DNA from: an uncultured Oscillibacter sp.
GTDB lineage: Bacteria; Bacillota; Clostridia; Oscillospirales; Oscillospiraceae
Direction of reading: 5' to 3'
DNA length: 64,000 nucleotides
NCBI GenBank assembly: GCA_910584995.1
Contig: CAJUDW010000005.1
Coordinates: 40,937-104,936, forward strand
The notes below the pieces were generated by a model. That model made no database searches, was not told the DNA's origin, and saw only the letters and a list, made by a program, of their open reading frames with translations. Numbering within the stretch: position 1 is the stretch's first letter; the number at the start of each line of letters is the position of its first letter. Made by a program: the position numbers and the translations under genes. Of this stretch, positions 6,601 through 14,768 are shown piece by piece.

Positions 6601-8327
6601 AGCGGCAGGTTTTGCGGCGGTTGGGGCGGTTTCTGAAGCCCTACGCCGGACAGCTGGCCCTGGCACTGTGCCTGATGGCGGTAGGAAACCTGCTGTCCCT
6701 GGCATCTCCGCTGCTGTCGGGTTTTGCGGTGGACGCGGTTGGCACGAAGCCCGGCGGCGTGGATTTCCCGGGCATGGCCCAGGCCTGTGCCGGGATGCTG
6801 GCCTGCTACGGGCTGTCCTCTATATTTCAATATATTGTATCCGTCCGCCTGATCCGGGTTGGGCAGGGGGTGTCCCATGATCTGCGGCAGGCGGCCTTCC
6901 GCCGTATGAGCGAACTGCCGGTGGGATATTTCGACACCCATCCGGCGGGGGATCTCATCAGCCGGGTCTGCTACGACGTGGACACGGTGAACGCCACCAT
7001 TTCCGCGGATCTTCTCCAGCTGGGCACCAGTGTTTTTACAGTAGTTGGCTCCTTTGCCATGCTGCTGGCAATTTCACCCCGGCTGTCCGGCGTGTTTTTT
7101 GTGACGGTGCCTTTATCCCTGTTCCTGACCCGGTTTCAGATGAAGCGTATCCATCCCCTTTTCCGCCGCCGTTCCAAAGAACTGGGGCAGCTGAATGGGT
7201 TCGCGGAGGAACGGGTGGGCTGCCAGAAGGCTATCCGGACCTACGGGGTGGAGGAAGAGGATCTCCGCCGGTTTGAGACATACAACGATGGGGCCTCCCG
7301 TGCCTATTATGAGGCGGATCGGGCCAGCGCTGGCCTGGGGCCATCGGTGAATTTTATCAACAACCTCTCCCTGGCGGCTATCAGTATGTTCGGCGCCGTG
7401 ATGTATCTGGGAGGGACGCTGAGCCTGGGGAACCTCTCCTCCTTCGTCTTGTACTCCCGGAAGTTCTCCAGCCCCATCCGGGAGGCGGCAAACCTGCTGA
7501 GCGAACTGCAGTCCAGCGTGGCGGCGGCGGAGCGGGTGCTGGATCTGCTGGATCAGCCGCCGGAACCGGAGGATGCGCCCGGCGCGATTGCCCCCGGGAC
7601 CCTGGCGGGAGAGATCTCCTTTGACCACGTGACCTTCGGGTATGATCCCCATCGGCCCGTCCTCCGGGACTTTACCGCCCACATCCCCGCCGGAAGCCTG
7701 ACGGCGGTGGTGGGGGAGACAGGGGCAGGCAAGACCACCCTGGTTTCCCTGCTGCTGCGGTTCTATACGCCCCAGTCCGGCGTCATCTCTATTGACGGCG
7801 TGCCGGTGGAAGCCTACGGCCGGGACGGCCTCCGCCGCCGCCTGGCTCTGGTTTTGCAGGATACCTGGCTCTTTGGCGGGACTATTGCGGAGAATATCGC
7901 CTACGGCGCCCCGGACGCCGCCAGGGAGCAGATTGTGGAGGCGGCCAAGGCTGCCCGGGTCCACCGCTTCATCACCTCCCTGCCGGAGGGGTACGACACC
8001 GTCCTCACCGACGAGGGGGCCGGTATCTCCAAAGGCCAGCGGCAGCTGCTGGCCATCGCCCGCTGCTTCCTGACCGAGGCGGACGTGGTGATCCTGGACG
8101 AGGCTACCTCCAGCGTGGACACGGAGACAGAGGGGGAGATCAGCCTGGCCATGGAGCGGCTGCGACAGGGGCGGACCTGCTTTGTCATCGCCCACCGGCT
8201 TTCCACCGTGCAGAACGCTGACTGCATCCTGGTTTTGGATCGGGGAAGAGTGGCGGAGGCGGGGACCCACGAGGAACTGCTGGCGGCGGGAGGTGTCTAT
8301 GCGGCTTTGTCCAAAGCGGCCCGGTAG
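6597..8327 (+). CDS. ABC exporter subunit with consensus catalytic residues
   Basis: This is the partner half-transporter of 576 residues: six transmembrane helices (about 10-320) and an ATPase domain. Walker A GETGAGKTT (about residue 375), Walker B VVILDEATSSVD and the H-loop VIAHRLST are canonical, but the signature motif reads ISKGQRQL instead of LSGGQ. Together with the upstream subunit this makes one composite site with all catalytic residues (this Walker A/B plus the partner's LSGGQ) and one site degenerate on both sides. That is the arrangement known for asymmetric exporters. The ATG overlaps the stop of the preceding gene. After the stop (8327) there is an AT-rich 140-base gap leading to the next promoter. 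Confidence 0.93.
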   Translation: MKRQVLRRLGRFLKPYAGQLALALCLMAVGNLLSLASPLLSGFAVDAVGTKPGGVDFPGMAQACAGMLACYGLSSIFQYIVSVRLIRVGQGVSHDLRQAAFRRMSELPVGYFDTHPAGDLISRVCYDVDTVNATISADLLQLGTSVFTVVGSFAMLLAISPRLSGVFFVTVPLSLFLTRFQMKRIHPLFRRRSKELGQLNGFAEERVGCQKAIRTYGVEEEDLRRFETYNDGASRAYYEADRASAGLGPSVNFINNLSLAAISMFGAVMYLGGTLSLGNLSSFVLYSRKFSSPIREAANLLSELQSSVAAAERVLDLLDQPPEPEDAPGAIAPGTLAGEISFDHVTFGYDPHRPVLRDFTAHIPAGSLTAVVGETGAGKTTLVSLLLRFYTPQSGVISIDGVPVEAYGRDGLRRRLALVLQDTWLFGGTIAENIAYGAPDAAREQIVEAAKAARVHRFITSLPEGYDTVLTDEGAGISKGQRQLLAIARCFLTEADVVILDEATSSVDTETEGEISLAMERLRQGRTCFVIAHRLSTVQNADCILVLDRGRVAEAGTHEELLAAGGVYAALSKAAR

Positions 8328-8473
8328 AGGTTCCTGCCTACGAAAACGTATTACATAAGTGGTGGTTTTTCTGCTCTATCCGGGACACAAATGGAAAAAA
8401 CTGATTTTCAAGACCTCTTGAAAAAATTGTGAAATTGAATAAAAAAACCTCCGGAAAATAGCGAACATATCAA

Positions 8474-8503
8474 TTGACAAAGGGGCAGGAAATCCAATAT
8501 AAT
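8474..8503 (+). promoter_or_regulatory. Sigma-A promoter of the ABC importer operon
   Basis: TTGACA (8474-8479), 18 bases, TATAAT (8498-8503). It sits immediately upstream of a palindromic operator and about 145 bases before the permease start. Confidence 0.85.
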
Positions 8504-8517
8504 ATGAGAAGTGAAAC

Positions 8518-8529
8518 GCAAACGTTTGC
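8518..8529 (+). promoter_or_regulatory. Perfect 12-bp palindrome GCAAACGTTTGC, LacI-type operator
   Basis: GCAAACGTTTGC is fully self-complementary with a central CG, the form typical of LacI/GalR-family operators. It lies 15 bases after the -10, at or just after the expected transcription start, so a bound protein would block initiation. No regulator gene for it is adjacent; the LacI protein at 35474-36508 has a different-looking site. Confidence 0.65.
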
Positions 8530-8649
8530 ACGAATTTGCCTATGGCCAGGGTGATTTCGGGCAGACAGAGCGAAACGGATGTGAGGGAAAGCGAAAACTG
8601 CCCCGTTCGCCGGTGCGTTCTCCGGCAGTATTCAGAAAGAGGTGTTACC

Positions 8650-10488
8650 GTGGCAAAGAGAAATATCCCTAAGAAACCCATGACAAAGCGGCGGATGAAG
8701 AACCTGATTCTGAACGTGTTGAAAAACCCGTTCAACATGGTGGTTCTGGTCAGCTTGGTGGTGTTGTTCTGCCTCATCATTATCCCGCTGCTGACGATGG
8801 TGAAAACCACCTTCGTGATGGCCCAGTCCGAACTGCGCCGGAATCCGGATGCTGTGGTGGGCCAGTTTACCCTGTACTATTGGAAGTACATGCTGGCAAG
8901 TGAGATGTCCAAGGCGGTTTTGTGGGTGCCCCTGATGCACTCCATTACCTGCGGCTTCTTCACGACGATTATCTCCGTGCCCCTGGGCTCTGTGCTTGCA
9001 TGGCTGATGATCCGTACCGACATCCCCGGCAAGAAGGTGCTGGGCCTGCTGGTTACGGTTCCTTACATGATTCCTTCCTGGACCAAGGCTATCGCCTGGC
9101 TGGCGGTGTTCCGCAACAAGACCAGCGGCGCCAACGGCTTCCTGGCTGGCATGGGGATTCCCGTGCCTGACTGGCTGGCTTACGGCCCTATCGCCATCAT
9201 CCTCTGCATGTCCATGCACTATTACGCATTCTCCTATATCCAGGTTTCCGGCGCGCTCCGGTCCATCAACTCCGAGTTGGAGGAGATGGGCGAAATCCAG
9301 GGCGCCAACAAGATGCAGATCCTGCGGCACATCACCCTGCCGCTGATCCTGCCCTCTGTCCTCTCCGCCACCATCATGACCATCAGTAAGTCCATTGGTA
9401 CATACGGTGTGGCGGCCAACCTGGGCAACCGCATTAACTACTACACCTTGGCCACCAACATGCGCCGTTACATTGAGGGCAGCCCCCAGGGCGTCGGCTA
9501 CGCCATGTCCATCGTGCTGGTCCTCATCTCCGCAAGCATCATTTACGCCAACCAGCGGGCCGTGGGTGTCCGGAAGTCCTATGCCACCGTGGGCGGCAAG
9601 GGCGGCCGCAGCACTCTGATGCCTCTTGGCAAGGCCAAGAGGCCCATGATGGCTTTCCTGGGCGTGTTCCTGTTCCTGGCCATGGTCATGCCGTTCTTCG
9701 TGCTGATTATGGAGACCTTCCAGGTGACTACCGGCGCCGGCTACGGCCTGGATAACCTGACCCTCTATAACTGGATTGGCTCCCTGGAGCAGGCTGAGAC
9801 CTACACCAACTACGAGGGCATCTTCCGCAATCCTGAGTTCTTCAGCGCCCTGTGGAATACCATCCGCCTGACCATCATCACCTCCATCATCACCGCTTTC
9901 TGCGGCCAGTTCCTGGGCTACATCAGTTCCCGTGGCCGCGGCAAGTGGTACGGCAACCTGACCGAGCAGATGGTGTTCGTCCCCTACCTGATGAGCGGCG
10001 TTGCGTTCTCCGCCATGTACTTCTCCATGTTCACCGTGGAGCGCAAGATCTTCGGCATTCCCGTGATGCCCTCCCTGTACGGCACCTTCACCCTGATCGT
10101 TCTGACCTCCGTGGTCAAGCACTTCCCCTTCGCCAGCCGGTCTGGTACGGCCAACATGCTCTCCATCAGTGTGGAACTGGAGGAAGCGGCGGATATCGCC
10201 GGCGCCAGCTTCTGGAAGCGGATGGCCTCCATCATCGTTCCTCTGGCGAAGAACGGCTTCATCTCTGGTTTCATGCTGGTGTTTATCTCCATCGCCAAGG
10301 AGTTGGACCTGATCATCATCATGATGACTCCCACCACCCGCACCATGTCCTTCCTGGCATTCACCTATTCTCAGGAAGGCTTGAGCCAGATGTCCGACGC
10401 CATCTCCGTGTGCGTGCTGCTGTTCATCCTGATATGCTACATCATCGCCAACCGCTTTGGCGCCGATATCGGCAAGAGCTGGGGCTAA
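8650..10488 (+). CDS. ABC importer permease, two fused permease domains (FbpB-like)
   Basis: This 612-residue inner-membrane protein contains two binding-protein-dependent permease domains in one chain. Each has the EAA-type loop: about residues 215-235 (EEMGEIQGANKMQILRHITL) and about 515-535 (EEAADIAGASFWKRMASIIV). This fused layout is typical of FbpB/ThiP-type permeases for Fe3+, thiamine and related small solutes. The GTG start at 8650 follows AGAGG by 7 bases; the frame remains open upstream to 8536, but without a ribosome site. The ATPase and lipoprotein genes follow in the same orientation, completing an importer. The substrate is not evident. Iron, phosphonate and sugar-phosphate transporters all belong to this family. 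Confidence 0.9.
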   Translation: MAKRNIPKKPMTKRRMKNLILNVLKNPFNMVVLVSLVVLFCLIIIPLLTMVKTTFVMAQSELRRNPDAVVGQFTLYYWKYMLASEMSKAVLWVPLMHSITCGFFTTIISVPLGSVLAWLMIRTDIPGKKVLGLLVTVPYMIPSWTKAIAWLAVFRNKTSGANGFLAGMGIPVPDWLAYGPIAIILCMSMHYYAFSYIQVSGALRSINSELEEMGEIQGANKMQILRHITLPLILPSVLSATIMTISKSIGTYGVAANLGNRINYYTLATNMRRYIEGSPQGVGYAMSIVLVLISASIIYANQRAVGVRKSYATVGGKGGRSTLMPLGKAKRPMMAFLGVFLFLAMVMPFFVLIMETFQVTTGAGYGLDNLTLYNWIGSLEQAETYTNYEGIFRNPEFFSALWNTIRLTIITSIITAFCGQFLGYISSRGRGKWYGNLTEQMVFVPYLMSGVAFSAMYFSMFTVERKIFGIPVMPSLYGTFTLIVLTSVVKHFPFASRSGTANMLSISVELEEAADIAGASFWKRMASIIVPLAKNGFISGFMLVFISIAKELDLIIIMMTPTTRTMSFLAFTYSQEGLSQMSDAISVCVLLFILICYIIANRFGADIGKSWG

Positions 10489-10528
10489 TACCCGGACCGT
10501 GACCACTTGACAGAAAGGAAGAACGATA

Positions 10529-11647
10529 ATGAGCCAAATTGAACTGAAACATATTGATAAATTTTATGGAAACAACCACGTCCTCCGGGACATCAACCTC
10601 ACCATTGAGGACGGCGCTTTCATGACCCTGCTGGGGCCCTCCGGCTGCGGCAAGACCACCACCCTCCGTGTGGTGTCCGGTCTGGAAAAGCCCCAGAACG
10701 GCATCATGACCATCGATGGCGTGGAGATGATCAACGCTGACGACGCTTACTATGCCGAGCCCAGCAAGCGCGGACTGAACCTAGTGTTCCAGTCCTACGC
10801 CCTGTGGCCCCACATGACGGTGTATGAGAACATCTCCTTCGGCCTGAAGATTCAGAAGATGTCCAAAGCCGAGATTGATAAGCGGGTTATGGATTCCCTC
10901 CGCATGATGCGGATCGATATCTACAAGGACCGTTATCCCACCGAGTTGTCCGGCGGCCAGCAGCAGCGCGTGGCTATCGCCCGTGCCGTGGCCTCCAGCC
11001 CCAAGCTGCTGCTGTTGGATGAGCCCCTCTCCAACCTGGACGCCAAGCTGCGTATCGACATGCGCGCCGAGTTGCAGCGCCTCCACAGAGAGTTGGGTAC
11101 CACCATCATTTACGTTACCCATGACCAGACCGAGGCTCTGACCATGTCCACCAAGATCGCCCTCTTCCGCGCCGGCGAACTGAACCAGGTTGCCACTCCC
11201 ATGGAGATCTACAACAACCCCATCGACCTGGAAGCTGCGGACTTCATCGGCAACCCCCGTATCAACCTGGTGAACGGCCGTGCGGAGATGAAGAACGGCC
11301 AGCTGGTGGTCAAGAGCGACCTGGGCGGCCACTCCTTCGACAAGAAGGATATGACCGACGAGAAGGTCCCCGGCAGCGAGTTCGACTGCGTTCTGGCCTT
11401 CCGTCCGGAGCAGGTCCTTATCTCCCGGGAGCCCGTGGATGACGCTATCCCCGTCAGCGTCTATGCCAGCCAGCCCGCCGGTTCTGAAACCATCGTTACC
11501 CTCAAGGCCGGTCAGGACGAGTTCCTTGCCAAGGAGTTGGGCCAGATCCACTACGCCATGGACGAAAAGGTCTATGCCATCATCGATCAGGATAAGATCA
11601 ACATCTACAACAAGGAGACCACCCGCCTTATCAAGCGCTCGGTGTAA
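10529..11647 (+). CDS. ABC importer ATPase with TOBE domain
   Basis: A 372-residue cytoplasmic ATPase that energizes the preceding permease. Walker A GPSGCGKTTT (about residue 34), signature LSGGQQQRVAIARA, Walker B LLLLDEPLSNLD and H-loop YVTHDQTEA are all canonical. The C-terminal third (about 240-372) is a TOBE/OB-fold domain like that of FbpC, PotA and UgpC. GAAAGGAAG precedes the ATG, 40 bases after the permease stop. It belongs to the 8650-13080 operon. Confidence 0.93.
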   Translation: MSQIELKHIDKFYGNNHVLRDINLTIEDGAFMTLLGPSGCGKTTTLRVVSGLEKPQNGIMTIDGVEMINADDAYYAEPSKRGLNLVFQSYALWPHMTVYENISFGLKIQKMSKAEIDKRVMDSLRMMRIDIYKDRYPTELSGGQQQRVAIARAVASSPKLLLLDEPLSNLDAKLRIDMRAELQRLHRELGTTIIYVTHDQTEALTMSTKIALFRAGELNQVATPMEIYNNPIDLEAADFIGNPRINLVNGRAEMKNGQLVVKSDLGGHSFDKKDMTDEKVPGSEFDCVLAFRPEQVLISREPVDDAIPVSVYASQPAGSETIVTLKAGQDEFLAKELGQIHYAMDEKVYAIIDQDKINIYNKETTRLIKRSV

Positions 11648-11654
11648 GCGGAAT

Positions 11655-11727
11655 CAAAGCGGGGGCCGCAAGGCCCTCCGCGGTTCCGCCGCGGACTCCG
11701 AAGTACTTCTCCGAAGCCGCTTGATTA
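11655..11727 (+). repeat. Structured intercistronic region between ATPase and binding protein
   Basis: Several nested hairpins occupy this gap, including an outer ATCAAAGCGG / CCGCTTGAT pair and inner stems GGGCCGCAAGGCCC and CCGCGGTTCCGCCGCGG. Such structures often stabilize the downstream message so that the binding protein is made in excess; that role is inferred. Confidence 0.5.
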
Positions 11728-11766
11728 TAACTTTTGGAAGACCCAAAAACGAAAGGAGAAGAACCG

Positions 11767-13080
11767 ATGAAGAAGAAACTCTTGGCACTGCTGCTGACTC
11801 TTGTCATGGTCCTCGGTCTCGCTGCTTGCGGCGGCAAGAAGGACGATGGCGGTAATCAGACCTCCGGTGGAGATCAGACCCAGACCGGCGGCGATACCTC
11901 CGGCGGCTCTGAGACCAGCACCCTCCCCATGGGCTATGACCCCACCACCAATACCGAGGCCTATGGCCCTTACTATGATGAGTGGAGCGACATGACCGAC
12001 GAGCAGCTTTATGAGCAGGCTCTGACTGAAAACACCACCATCAACGTCTACGCTACCTCCTCCAAAATGCTGAAGGAGAAGGAACTGTTCGAAGAAGCCT
12101 ATCCCGGCCTGACACTTGAGGTCTCCGACCTGGACTCCGACGAAGTCCTGAACAAGGCCAAGACCGAGAAGGATACCGGCAACATCACCGGTGACGTGCT
12201 TCAGACCAAGGACGTTAACGGCAACGTGTTCTACGAGTGGTATCATCAGGGTGTTATCGAGCCCTTCTATCCCCGCGACATCTGCTCTCACATCTCTGAA
12301 GAGAACCTGAAGTTTAGCTTCCCCCTGTATGCCTCTCAGGCTTACTGGTACTACAACACCGCCGCGTTCCCCGATGGCCAGCCCATCAGCAGCTGGTGGA
12401 ACATCATTGAGAAGAACCCCGACGGCAGCCAGAAGTATCGCCTCTTCACCAAGGAAATCGGCCAGGAGACCGCTTACCTGTCCCTGTTCGCCAGCTTCGT
12501 CGCTAACGCGGATCAGATGGAGCAGGCCTATAAGGATCTGTACGGCGAGGATCTGGAATACACCTATGACGGTTCCGTGTTCTCCTTCCCTGTGCCCGAG
12601 AACAACGCTGGCGTTGAGTACATGTGGCGTTTCACCCAGTGCGACATGACCTTCATCGGCGGCGGCGACGAGTTGGTTCAGGCCGTTCATAACTCTACCG
12701 CTGACGATCCCGCGCTGTGCCTGGCTTCCGCCGGCAAGATCGAGAACCGCGAGGAGTCCGGCTACACCATCGATTGGTGCAAGAAGCTGACCCCCTACAC
12801 CGCCCTGCTGAACACAGAGTCCCTCTACGTTGTCAGCGGCACTGACAGCCCTGCCGGCGCCCGTCTGTTCATCCGGTTCGTTACCGGCGGCGTTGACGGC
12901 CAGAGCGGCGGCCTGAAGCCCTTCACCAAGACCGGCAACTGGCCTCTCCGCGACGACTTTGAGGATAAGAAGAACCCCGCTACTCTGGAAGAGTTGGGCG
13001 CTATCCCCAACGATCTGGACGATATCTACAGCATCTATCTGGATGTCCAGGATATGTGGCTGTATTGGAAGATGAACTAA
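11767..13080 (+). CDS. ABC importer solute-binding lipoprotein
   Basis: This 437-residue extracellular binding protein has a lipoprotein signal (MKKKLLALLLTLVMV, lipobox LAAC at about residues 17-20). A Gly/Asp/Gln/Thr linker follows (about 22-55), then a type-2 periplasmic-binding fold starting at TINVYATSS. This is the family-1/Fe3+-type layout, but I see no clear Tyr pair typical of ferric-binding FbpA. GGAGAAGAACCG precedes the ATG at 11767. It is the third gene of the importer operon and is followed by a strong hairpin. The ligand is unknown; the HAD hydrolase downstream would be compatible with a phosphorylated or organic-acid solute, but this is only a suggestion. Confidence 0.88.
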   Translation: MKKKLLALLLTLVMVLGLAACGGKKDDGGNQTSGGDQTQTGGDTSGGSETSTLPMGYDPTTNTEAYGPYYDEWSDMTDEQLYEQALTENTTINVYATSSKMLKEKELFEEAYPGLTLEVSDLDSDEVLNKAKTEKDTGNITGDVLQTKDVNGNVFYEWYHQGVIEPFYPRDICSHISEENLKFSFPLYASQAYWYYNTAAFPDGQPISSWWNIIEKNPDGSQKYRLFTKEIGQETAYLSLFASFVANADQMEQAYKDLYGEDLEYTYDGSVFSFPVPENNAGVEYMWRFTQCDMTFIGGGDELVQAVHNSTADDPALCLASAGKIENREESGYTIDWCKKLTPYTALLNTESLYVVSGTDSPAGARLFIRFVTGGVDGQSGGLKPFTKTGNWPLRDDFEDKKNPATLEELGAIPNDLDDIYSIYLDVQDMWLYWKMN

Positions 13081-13123
13081 TCCTCGTCTTTCTCTGACAG
13101 CAAAACTCTTGTGACGATCATTT

Positions 13124-13151
13124 GGGCGGGCGGCGCAAACGCCGCCCGCCC
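13124..13151 (+). terminator. GC-rich hairpin after the binding-protein gene
   Basis: A perfect 12-bp stem (GGGCGGGCGGCG, loop CAAA, complement) without a clear T-run. It probably causes partial termination or protects the 3' end, leaving lower read-through into the next two genes. Confidence 0.55.
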
Positions 13152-13177
13152 ATCAGCATATCATAAAGGAGGCCCCT

Positions 13178-13729
13178 ATGGGATTCAGCGGCGCAGACAG
13201 ACTCCGGCAGGAGGCTCGTTCCAGAGAAAAAGCCAATCGGGCTAACAGCTTCTGGGACGCGTTCCTTATGACAGAAAACGGCAAGGTGAAAAGCACCTTG
13301 ATGATCTATTCCCTATTCATCAGCTTCCTATATCTGGCTGTTTATTTTGCCGCGTTTATTTTCCTTTTGGAGCCTCTCCACGGGATGACAGAAAATGCTT
13401 CCATAATGGTGGTGTATCTGGCGGAATCGCTGGTGCCGGCTATTGCGGGAACGGTTGTGTGCGGCCTTACCTGGCTGCTGTTTCCGGATAAACGCCTGGT
13501 GCCGGCAGCCTATGTTTGGCTGGCCCTGATGGCGCTGACGGTTTTGATTACCATGATGGTCCTGCTGGAGGGTGAGAGAGAGGCGCGGATGCTGTTTCTG
13601 CATTTTTTTGCGATGGCTGTTCCGGCACCGCTGATTCTGGGTGGTATCATGTCGTTTTTCCTCTACCGGCGGCATTTAAAAACTGCGCCTAAGGCAGAAA
13701 AATTTTTGGAAAGAGGTGTAAGAGAATGA
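13178..13729 (+). CDS. Hypothetical four-helix membrane protein
   Basis: A 183-residue protein that I do not recognise. After a charged N-terminus (residues 1-40) it has four clear hydrophobic segments, at about 41-63, 77-100, 109-127 and 140-162, and a basic C-terminal tail. AAAGGAGG stands 7 bases before the ATG. Its stop overlaps the start of the HAD hydrolase gene by 4 bases, so the two are translationally coupled. It lies 26 bases after the hairpin that closes the ABC importer genes, so it may receive read-through from them. Function unknown; an accessory of the importer is one possibility. Confidence 0.8.
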   Translation: MGFSGADRLRQEARSREKANRANSFWDAFLMTENGKVKSTLMIYSLFISFLYLAVYFAAFIFLLEPLHGMTENASIMVVYLAESLVPAIAGTVVCGLTWLLFPDKRLVPAAYVWLALMALTVLITMMVLLEGEREARMLFLHFFAMAVPAPLILGGIMSFFLYRRHLKTAPKAEKFLERGVRE

Positions 13730-14493
13730 TTGACACCGTATTGTTTGATATGGGAGGAACCCTGGAGGATATTTTTGTGGACGATGCCAGTAAGGCTGCG
13801 TCCGCTCGGGAGGTACTCCGCATCTTAAAGGAAAAAGGGTTCCCAATGTCCGATAGTCCGGAAGCTGCCCAGAAAAAATTGGCGGACGGCTGGGATCGCT
13901 ACGCGGCCTATCGCGGGCCAACGGATCGGGAACTGAAACCGGAAGAAATCTGGGGCCAGTATGTTTTGACGGACTTTGGCCTGGATCAAGCGACGGTGAC
14001 GCCCTTTGCGGAAGAACTCGCCCACATGTGGGAAGTTACATATTATCACAGGACCCTGCGGCCTCATGTGGCCGATATGCTGGAGGGTCTGAAGGGCCTG
14101 GGCATGAAGCTGGGCGTTATCAGCAATACAGCGAGTCTCTTCCAGGTATTTGCGGTTTTGAAAGATTACGGTATCCGGGACTATTTCCAAGATGTTACCC
14201 TGTCCTCCATTACCGGCTACCGCAAGCCTCATGAGAATATTTTCAAGGCCTCTTTGTATCAGGTGCAGTCCGATCCTGCCAATTGCGCATATGTGGGCGA
14301 TACCTTCTCCCGGGACGTGATTGGCCCCCAGCGGATGGGTTTTGGTATGACCTTCCATATCCAGTCTTTCCTGACAAAGTCCAAGGATGTGGATGTGCCT
14401 AAGGAAATCCACGCCACCTATGAAGTGGAGGATATCTACCAGGTCTATACCATCCTGCGGGATTTGAGGAACGAAGGCACAGCCGTGATTTAA
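13726..14493 (+). CDS. HAD-superfamily hydrolase
   Basis: A 255-residue haloacid-dehalogenase-like enzyme with an alpha-helical cap (subfamily I). Motif I is LFDMGGTLED: the nucleophile Asp is present, but the second Asp (general acid/base of phosphatases) is Gly. Motif II (VISNTAS), motif III Lys (GYRKPHENIF) and motif IV (VGDTFSRDVIG) are present. Loss of the second Asp is also seen in some family members with other chemistry, so phosphatase activity should not be assumed. The ATG overlaps the stop of the membrane protein gene. It is the last gene of this unit. The substrate is not evident. Confidence 0.85.
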   Translation: MIDTVLFDMGGTLEDIFVDDASKAASAREVLRILKEKGFPMSDSPEAAQKKLADGWDRYAAYRGPTDRELKPEEIWGQYVLTDFGLDQATVTPFAEELAHMWEVTYYHRTLRPHVADMLEGLKGLGMKLGVISNTASLFQVFAVLKDYGIRDYFQDVTLSSITGYRKPHENIFKASLYQVQSDPANCAYVGDTFSRDVIGPQRMGFGMTFHIQSFLTKSKDVDVPKEIHATYEVEDIYQVYTILRDLRNEGTAVI

Positions 14494-14650
14494 GCACCTG
14501 TTGTTTTTTTGCGGTTAAAAAAGGGATTTGTTTACATTTCCATCTTTCCCCACCGCGCCAGACGCGGCAGGGCCCCTTTTGGGTAAAAATCTGCCCTTTC
14601 GCTGTCCGGGCGAAAGCGGTATATCATCAGTGGATTTTCCGGCAAGGATG

Positions 14651-14751
14651 GTTTTGCGCGGAAAACCCGACCTAGAGTCTGTTTTAAAACTCTCAAAACG
14701 CAGTTTTGCGCGGTATTATGCCGCCATTACGCGCTCTGCCGGTTTTAAAAC
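14651..14751. repeat. Two-copy intergenic repeat with palindromes
   Basis: The gap 14494-14768 holds no gene. Inside it GTTTTGCGCGG occurs at 14651 and 14703, and GTTTTAAAAC occurs at 14681 and 14742, so two similar units of about 50-60 bases follow each other. Each GTTTTAAAAC is flanked by short inverted arms (AGAGT/ACTCT; CCG/CGG). A hairpin CTTTCGC/GCGAAAG lies upstream at about 14599-14619. This looks like a dispersed non-coding repeat, or the 3' ends of converging transcripts. Confidence 0.5.
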
Positions 14752-14768
14752 GGGCTCTAAGTTTTTCA

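Noticed and set aside
8632..10506. Long open frame on the minus strand opposite the two-domain permease gene
   Set aside because: Its composition is His/Gly/Asp-rich and unlike any family, it has no ribosome site, and it mirrors a gene with clear motifs on the other strand. GC-rich genes here produce many such shadows.
8650..13080. Assignment of the importer as a ferric-iron transporter
   Set aside because: The permease and ATPase are of that broad class, but the binding protein lacks an evident iron-binding Tyr pair and the operator is LacI-like. Substrate left open.
13726..14493. HAD enzyme as phosphonoacetaldehyde hydrolase PhnX
   Set aside because: Motif I and the cap do not resemble PhnX (no DWAGTT-type motif and no Schiff-base Lys context that I can see).
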